From the NCBI RefSeq assembly GCF_010614725.1, contig NZ_JAAEHL010000004.1, positions 248,001-312,000 on the forward strand: a stretch of 64,000 nt of DNA. Reading direction: 5' to 3'. The notes under the pieces were generated by a model, which did not search any database, was not told the origin of the DNA, and was given only the letters and a program-made list of their open reading frames with translations. Within the stretch, counting starts at the first letter, position 1. Each line of letters begins with the position of its first letter. The DNA is from Flavobacterium ajazii (GTDB taxonomy: Bacteria; Bacteroidota; Bacteroidia; Flavobacteriales; Flavobacteriaceae). Below are positions 59,398-64,000 of this stretch, piece by piece. A program made the position numbers and the translations under genes.

Positions 59398-60405
59398 ATG
59401 AATAATCTAAAAAAAGGAATATTATTCGCGGCTCTATTTTCAAGCCTGTTTTTTATAGGCTGCAGTAACGATGACGATGATGATGAATTAGTAGGAAACT
59501 GGATTAAAAAATCTGCGTTTGACGGACCTGCCAGATCTAGTGCTGCAAGTTTTGTTATTGGAGATTATGCTTATGTCGCGACAGGTTATACAGGAGATGA
59601 ATATTTAAAAGATTTATGGGCTTACAACTCAAACGGAGATTACTGGGAACAAAAAGCCGATTTCACCGGGACAGGAAGAAGCTCCGCATCAAGTTTTGCT
59701 CTTAATGATAAAGGATATATTGGTTTAGGGTATGACGGAACCAATAAACTAAAAGATTTTTTCCAATACGACCCTCAAAGCAATTCCTGGACTCAAAAAG
59801 CAGATTTTGGAGGAACAGCACGCTATGGAGCTGTTGGATTTCAGGTGGGCGGAAAAGCTTATTTTGGAACTGGTTATGATGGAAATTATCTGAAAGATTT
59901 TTATCAGTATAACGATAGTGATAATACATGGACACTTGTCAGCGGATTTAGCGGAAACAAAAGACGTAATGCTACCGTTTTTGTCATCAATGACAAAGCT
60001 TATCTGGGAACCGGTATCAATAACGGAACAAATCAGGAAGATTTCTGGGAATTTAATCCCTCAACTGAAGTCTGGACAAGACTTCGCGATATTGATCAGG
60101 ATGATGATGATGATTACAGCTGGAACAATGACTATGCAATTACCCGTTCAAATGCATCAAGTTTTAGCTTAAACGGATTGGGTTATGTTGTAGGAGGTGA
60201 AGGAACCAAAACTGTTTGGGAATATAATCCGACAACTGATCTTTGGGAAGAAAGAACAGCCCTTGAAGGAGCATCAAGAACAGATGCTGTAGGCTTTGCA
60301 ATTAATAACAGAGGATTTTTAATGTTGGGAAGAATCGGTTCTACCTATTTTGATGATGCCTGGGAATTCAGACCACTTGAAGAACAAAATGACGATGACA
60401 ATTAA
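59398..60405 (+). CDS. Kelch-repeat surface lipoprotein
   Basis: A 335-residue lipoprotein (lipobox FIGC, cysteine at residue 22) whose mature end is SNDDDDDE, an acidic tract like the lipoprotein export signals that direct Bacteroidota lipoproteins to the cell surface. The body is a beta-propeller of about six Kelch units, each with the pattern (A)RSSAASF, DYAYVATGY, KDLWAYN, WEQKADF. A Kelch propeller generally binds ligands or proteins. The DUF4907 gene overlaps its 3' end by 17 bases. Confidence 0.88.
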   Translation: MNNLKKGILFAALFSSLFFIGCSNDDDDDELVGNWIKKSAFDGPARSSAASFVIGDYAYVATGYTGDEYLKDLWAYNSNGDYWEQKADFTGTGRSSASSFALNDKGYIGLGYDGTNKLKDFFQYDPQSNSWTQKADFGGTARYGAVGFQVGGKAYFGTGYDGNYLKDFYQYNDSDNTWTLVSGFSGNKRRNATVFVINDKAYLGTGINNGTNQEDFWEFNPSTEVWTRLRDIDQDDDDDYSWNNDYAITRSNASSFSLNGLGYVVGGEGTKTVWEYNPTTDLWEERTALEGASRTDAVGFAINNRGFLMLGRIGSTYFDDAWEFRPLEEQNDDDN

Positions 60406-60730
60406 TACCTCAAATCTCAAATTCTTCCGGAAATTATTTCGGAAGAATTTACTTTTTATTACATTTTTCCTGTTACTAATCTCTTGTTCAAAAAAAGAAA
60501 CACTTCAGGCAGAATCAATAAAAACTACATCCGGCTGGGGGTATACAATTTCATATAAAAATAAAACTTTAATAAAACAGATCATTATTCCTGTAATTAG
60601 TGAAGTTAAAAGTTTCAGTTCTGAAGAAGATGCCTTGAAAGTTGCCCATTTGGTAATAAAAAAACTCAATCAAAATACATCTCCTTCGGTAACCAAAAAT
60701 GATTTAATTTTATTAAAAATAAAAATCTAA
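60389..60730 (+). CDS. DUF4907 lipoprotein
   Basis: A 113-residue small lipoprotein. A long hydrophobic signal segment ends in LISC (cysteine near residue 33 from this start), followed by SKKETLQAESIKTTSGWGYTISYKNKTLIKQIIIPV, the DUF4907 hallmark, and an ALKVAHLVIKKL helix. I start at the ATG 60389, though 60395 and the upstream 60350 are also in frame. It overlaps the Kelch gene and its stop directly abuts the kinase ATG (TAAATG), so the three are translationally coupled. Function unknown. Confidence 0.8.
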   Translation: MTMTINTSNLKFFRKLFRKNLLFITFFLLLISCSKKETLQAESIKTTSGWGYTISYKNKTLIKQIIIPVISEVKSFSSEEDALKVAHLVIKKLNQNTSPSVTKNDLILLKIKI

Positions 60731-61843
60731 ATGAATATCGGTGCCCTTAAAAATACAAATTCAAACAAAGTTTTATTCCACGTTACCATTTGGACTTTCT
60801 TTATATTGACATCCTTGATTCAGTTTTATGAAAGTCCCTTTAGAATCAGTAATGATTTTTATGTACAATGGGGTACCGGAATCATTTTGTTTTATCTGAA
60901 TTATTTTTATTTGGTACCCCTTTTGCTTTTAGAGAAAAAATACTGGCTCTATTTTGTTTTTATTCTGGCGCTCATTTTACTTTTTATGGCAATCAGGATT
61001 AATTATTTTATTCCCGAATTCAATCATTTGCGACCACCTAATATGATGCCTCCTAAAATGATCCCTCAAGAAGTTAAAATGTTTTTGAAAAATCAGGAAA
61101 TGAGAGGGCGCATGCACAAACAACCATTTTTTTTTAAAATCGGCCCTTCGTTTTTCTATCTTTTAATTACTGCCATTAGTGCTATTATAAGAACCTTAAC
61201 CGAATTTTATCAAAATCAACAAAATAAATTAATCGCCGAAACGCACAGAACTAATACCGAATTAAATTATCTGCGTAAACAAACAAATCCGCATTTTTTA
61301 TTTAATTCACTTAATAGCATCTATTCTTTGGCTCACAAAAAATCTGATTTGGTCCCTGATGCCATCGTGACATTATCTGAACTCATGCGATACATGTTGT
61401 ATGAAACAGATAATAAAACGGTGGCTTTAGAAAAAGAAATTGACTATATTCAGAATTATATCGAACTACAAAAACTGAGGCTTAATAATATTGAAAATAT
61501 TGTTATTAATGTTCATGGTGATACCCGAAATAAATTTATCGAACCCTTATTGTTAATTTCATTTGTAGAAAATGCATTTAAATACGGAACCGATTATAAA
61601 GGGGCTGCTTATGTAAAAATTAAAATTTTCATTTTGGATAACAACCTCGATTTTTGGATTGAGAACACTATCGAAAATCAGGTAAAAGACCCCGACAATT
61701 CAGGAATCGGTCTGGTAAATATTCAAAACAGACTGGATTTACTGTATCCGGACGCACATGAACTTACAATCAGACAGGACAGTCAATATTACCGTGTACA
61801 TTTAAATTTAAAACTGGACAAAATCCAGACTGAAATCCAATAA
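60731..61843 (+). CDS. LytS/YehU-type sensor histidine kinase
   Basis: A 370-residue kinase with four predicted membrane segments in residues 14-160 and no large sensor domain. The His_kinase domain (PF06580) has YLRKQTNPHFLFNSLNSIYSLA, with the phospho-accepting histidine near residue 190. The C-terminal HATPase domain carries FVENAFKYGTDY and GIGLVNIQNRLDLLYP. It partners the LytTR regulator 98 bases downstream. Because its input domain is small, the coupled Kelch/DUF4907/barrel genes may provide the signal (inference). Confidence 0.9.
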   Translation: MNIGALKNTNSNKVLFHVTIWTFFILTSLIQFYESPFRISNDFYVQWGTGIILFYLNYFYLVPLLLLEKKYWLYFVFILALILLFMAIRINYFIPEFNHLRPPNMMPPKMIPQEVKMFLKNQEMRGRMHKQPFFFKIGPSFFYLLITAISAIIRTLTEFYQNQQNKLIAETHRTNTELNYLRKQTNPHFLFNSLNSIYSLAHKKSDLVPDAIVTLSELMRYMLYETDNKTVALEKEIDYIQNYIELQKLRLNNIENIVINVHGDTRNKFIEPLLLISFVENAFKYGTDYKGAAYVKIKIFILDNNLDFWIENTIENQVKDPDNSGIGLVNIQNRLDLLYPDAHELTIRQDSQYYRVHLNLKLDKIQTEIQ

Positions 61844-61895
61844 AAGCGTACTGAATTTTAACTAAATTTTAAAATGTAAGTACTTAGTTTAAAAC

Positions 61896-61903
61896 TACTT
61901 TTG
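61896..61903 (+). promoter_or_regulatory. -7 element TACTTTTG of the LytTR regulator
   Basis: A perfect TAnnTTTG match about 40 bases before the ATG at 61942. A 10-base palindrome TAAGTACTTA (61877-61886) lies just upstream of it. Confidence 0.5.
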
Positions 61904-61941
61904 ACTTGTAAAAACAATTACTAAAATTAACTTCGATACAA

Positions 61942-62655
61942 ATGAAATGTGTAATTATTGATGATGAGCCATTAGCAGTTGACTTACTAAAAGATTTTGT
62001 CAGCAAAGTAGATTCGTTAGAATTAATTAGTACTTTCAACAATGCTATTGACGCTGTATCTTTTATTAACCAAAACAACGTAGATTTAATTTTTTTGGAT
62101 ATTCAGATGCCTCATTTTTCCGGTATTGAATTTTTAAATACAATTGAAAAAAAGCCTTTAATTATTTTCACAACCGCTTATTCTGATTACGCTGTTGAAG
62201 GTTTCAATCTTGGTGCAGTAGATTATTTAGTAAAACCCATTCCGTTTCACCGCTTTTTAAAATCGGTTGTACGGGCTCAGCAAATTTTTAACCCAACAGC
62301 TATTCAGTCTAATCCCGAAATCCCTGTCACTACTGAATCAGAACAGGATTTTATGTTTGTAAGGGCTGAATATGAAAATGTAAAAATAAATTTTTCGGAT
62401 ATTTTATTCATCGAAGGATTAAAAGATTACGTCAAGATTTATACAACAGACAATAAATTTACACTGACATTAATTAGTCTTATCAAACTGGAAAACCTGC
62501 TCTCCAGTAAAGGTTTTTCAAGAATTCACAGATCTTACATCATTAATATCAAACATGTAAAATCGATACAAAAAAACAAAGTATTAATCAGCGACAAGCG
62601 AATTCCGATAAGTGAAAGCTACAAAAGTTCATTTTTCGAAAGAATCAATTTATAA
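61942..62655 (+). CDS. LytTR-family response regulator
   Basis: A 237-residue regulator. The receiver domain (1-120) has D7, D8 and phospho-acceptor D53 (FLDIQMP), T-loop TTAYSDYAVEGF and lysine in VKPIPF. The LytTR DNA-binding domain (about 140-237) has FVRAEYENVKINFSDILFIEGLKDYVKIYT and RIHRSYIINIKHVKSI. It follows the LytS-type kinase but has its own promoter element, so its level can differ from the kinase operon. Confidence 0.93.
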   Translation: MKCVIIDDEPLAVDLLKDFVSKVDSLELISTFNNAIDAVSFINQNNVDLIFLDIQMPHFSGIEFLNTIEKKPLIIFTTAYSDYAVEGFNLGAVDYLVKPIPFHRFLKSVVRAQQIFNPTAIQSNPEIPVTTESEQDFMFVRAEYENVKINFSDILFIEGLKDYVKIYTTDNKFTLTLISLIKLENLLSSKGFSRIHRSYIINIKHVKSIQKNKVLISDKRIPISESYKSSFFERINL

Positions 62656-62679
62656 TTCAGTAAACTCCAAAATAAAAAA

Positions 62680-62718
62680 TCCAAATTCCAATAATTTTGA
62701 ATCTCATTAGAATTTGGA
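62680..62718. repeat. TCCAAATTCnAAT inverted repeat
   Basis: TCCAAATTCCAAT (62680-62692) and ATTAGAATTTGGA (62706-62718) are complementary except at one position. CCAAATTCC repeats of this type are common in flavobacterial intergenic regions. It lies between convergent genes and may aid termination. Confidence 0.6.
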
Positions 62719-62739
62719 ACTTGAAAATGTATTTATAAT

Positions 62740-63258
62740 TTATTCTTCGTTTTTAAACCAGCCCGAATACATCACATAATTATTTGAGATGCGCTCAATT
62801 TCACCCGCAAAATCTGACTGATCAATATCTTTCACCTTTTTAGCGGGAATACCTGCATAAATACTGCCTGAAGCTACAACTGTATTTTGAGTCAAAACTG
62901 CTCCGGCAGCTATAATCGAATTGCTTTCGACAACACAATTATCCATTACTATAGCACCCATGCCAATTAGAACATTGTCATGAATAGTGCAACCATGTAC
63001 AATAGCATTATGACCTATAGATACGTTATTGCCAATAATTGTGGGATGTTTTTTATATGTGCAATGAATAATAGCTCCATCCTGAATATTTACTTTATTC
63101 CCAATTTTAATAAAATTGACATCTCCCCGAATCACAGCATTAAACCAAACACTACATAAATCACCAAAAACTACATCCCCTACAATAGTTGCATTTTCAG
63201 CAACATAACAATCTTCAGGGATTACCGGAGATTTACCATTTACAGCTTTTATTAACAT
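62740..63258 (-). CDS. gamma carbonic anhydrase-like hexapeptide protein
   Basis: A 172-residue left-handed beta-helix protein of the gamma-carbonic anhydrase / PaaY-like family. Hexapeptide repeats fill residues 15-140 (NATIVGDVVFGDLCSVW, GNNVSIGHNAIVHGCTI). Putative metal-ligand histidines lie in AIIHC, SIGHNAIVHG. The N-terminal VIPEDCYVAENA and C-terminal GIPAKKVKDID are typical. Many members have no shown carbonic anhydrase activity, so the function is inferred. It is colinear with the PorP/SprF gene upstream, 12 bases apart. Confidence 0.9.
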   Translation of the reverse strand: MLIKAVNGKSPVIPEDCYVAENATIVGDVVFGDLCSVWFNAVIRGDVNFIKIGNKVNIQDGAIIHCTYKKHPTIIGNNVSIGHNAIVHGCTIHDNVLIGMGAIVMDNCVVESNSIIAAGAVLTQNTVVASGSIYAGIPAKKVKDIDQSDFAGEIERISNNYVMYSGWFKNEE

Positions 63259-63270
63259 GATATTCTACTT

Positions 63271-64000
63271 TTAATTAACAGCAGGACAATTACAATCGTA
63301 GCGTTCTCTCTTACAAAATAAATTAATTCCTAAAGTTATTTGGTGATAGCCTCCTGTATCAAATTTTACATCTCCGGTTACGTTTGAATAGGTATAAGCA
63401 AACATGAAGTTGTTATAATTAAGACCAATAATAGGAGTTATATATTGTAGTTTTTGATCACCAACACCATTTCCTGTTGTATATCTTGCTCCATCAAAAC
63501 TTCTTCTGTAAGATAAGGCAGCCCATATACTTCCAAAATCCATGTTTTTATAGGCTTTTAAATTCAGGTCAATGGACTTTTCTTTGGTTTTTTCAAATAA
63601 CTGAAATAAAATAGAAGGTTCCCAGGTAATATTTTCCCTTTTTCCAAAAACATAACCGGCACTTAACAAAAACTTTCTAAGATTATCACTTTCATAATCG
63701 GTATATAAGCCTCTTCTGGTTTCTATAAGTCCCTGAATCGTTGCATGTGCATAAAAATCCAAAAAATTATATGACGCTCCCACATCAACATTAAAATAAG
63801 AATCGTTTTGAATAGAACCAAAAACGATAGGATCAAAAGTCCCGCCAAAGGAAGTTTCATCCAGTTGACTTTGAATTAAACCTCCACTAATACCAAAAGA
63901 AAGCTGATTTAAATCCAGTTCGCTTCTTGAGAACATAATATGATGAGCATAAGTAAGTTTCACTCCTTTTTGTGAATGATATCCGTTTTTATCATTAAAA
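63271..64000 (-). CDS. PorP/SprF-family type IX secretion membrane protein (5' end outside window)
   Basis: At least 243 residues of an outer-membrane protein of the PorP/SprF family. The frame is open to the window edge, reading FNDKNGYHSQKGVKLTYAHH, a conserved internal stretch of the family (usually about 300 residues), so the N-terminus is missing. The GTG at 63961-63963 is an internal valine codon rather than a start. Other landmarks are FNVDVGASYNFLDFYAHATIQGL and MFAYTYSNVTGDVKF. SprF-type proteins typically follow a gene for a giant SprB-like adhesin and are needed for its export. The C-terminus ends in a short cysteine-containing tail (CNCPAVN). Confidence 0.88.
   Translation of the reverse strand, partial: FNDKNGYHSQKGVKLTYAHHIMFSRSELDLNQLSFGISGGLIQSQLDETSFGGTFDPIVFGSIQNDSYFNVDVGASYNFLDFYAHATIQGLIETRRGLYTDYESDNLRKFLLSAGYVFGKRENITWEPSILFQLFEKTKEKSIDLNLKAYKNMDFGSIWAALSYRRSFDGARYTTGNGVGDQKLQYITPIIGLNYNNFMFAYTYSNVTGDVKFDTGGYHQITLGINLFCKRERYDCNCPAVN

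Noticed and set aside
62740..63258. Assigning firm carbonic anhydrase activity
   Set aside because: Many proteins of this hexapeptide family lack the activity; sequence alone does not settle it.

Overview
The window reads as a chromosomal segment of a gliding-type Flavobacterium or a close relative (Bacteroidota). The base composition is AT-rich. Promoters carry the Bacteroidota -7 element TAnnTTTG, and ribosome binding sites are weak. There are markers of the type IX secretion system (a type B C-terminal sorting domain and a PorP/SprF protein) and many families largely confined to Bacteroidota (DUF4270, DUF4907, DUF6089, DUF1573, a FolK-dNK fusion). Almost all of it is ordinary core chromosome. 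I see no prophage, insertion sequence, integrase or CRISPR array.

Region 1 (about 0.8-10.7 kb, all minus strand) is a nitrate/nitrite assimilation block. It holds NirB, NirD, a DUF4202 protein, a NarX-like sensor kinase, a NarL-like response regulator, a NarK-type nitrate transporter and a solitary NrtA-like periplasmic binding protein. Nitrate reductase and siroheme genes are not present and may lie beyond the left edge. Seven TACGTA palindromes sit in three of its intergenic regions and look like a shared operator.

Region 2 (10.8-31 kb) is mixed housekeeping: a META-domain lipoprotein, a sugar aminotransferase, WaaA, a short repeat lipoprotein, a YegP-like protein, tRNA-Gly and tRNA-Leu, MutS, a DUF1573 protein, a TrmH-type methyltransferase, a large LRR/C-type-lectin protein secreted by the T9SS, the FolK-dNK fusion, SppA, a hydrolase, an AsmA-like protein and a GT9 glycosyltransferase. 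Region 3 (31-41.2 kb) has DUF2797, a GH3-family enzyme, a Fic protein, SerB, a six-gene array of small VOC and SRPBCC proteins divergent from a GlxA-type AraC regulator, and an L,D-transpeptidase.

Region 4 (41.3-55.7 kb) is proteostasis and envelope biogenesis: ClpX, ClpP, trigger factor, PdxJ with a hydrolase and a small membrane protein, a CBS protein, NAD kinase, then DUF6089-UppS-BamA-OmpH-OmpH, and MurI. Region 5 (55.7-64 kb) has an outer-membrane protein with a DUF4270 lipoprotein, and a surface-sensing candidate module (beta-barrel, Kelch lipoprotein, DUF4907 lipoprotein, LytS-type kinase, LytTR regulator). A gamma-carbonic-anhydrase-like protein follows, and a PorP/SprF gene is cut by the right edge.

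Intergenic regions are rich in dispersed elements. There are three copies of a structured element that I suspect is the Flavo-1 RNA motif, three copies of a periodic AT-rich inverted repeat (two of which supply the stop codon of a neighbouring gene), and copies of repeat types that I recall as widespread in flavobacteria. Many intrinsic terminators are clear. The most interesting leads are the TACGTA sites, the Kelch/DUF4907/LytTR module, the LRR-lectin protein with intact EPN and WND motifs, the tandem palindrome on the Fic promoter, and the intergenic RNA/repeat families.
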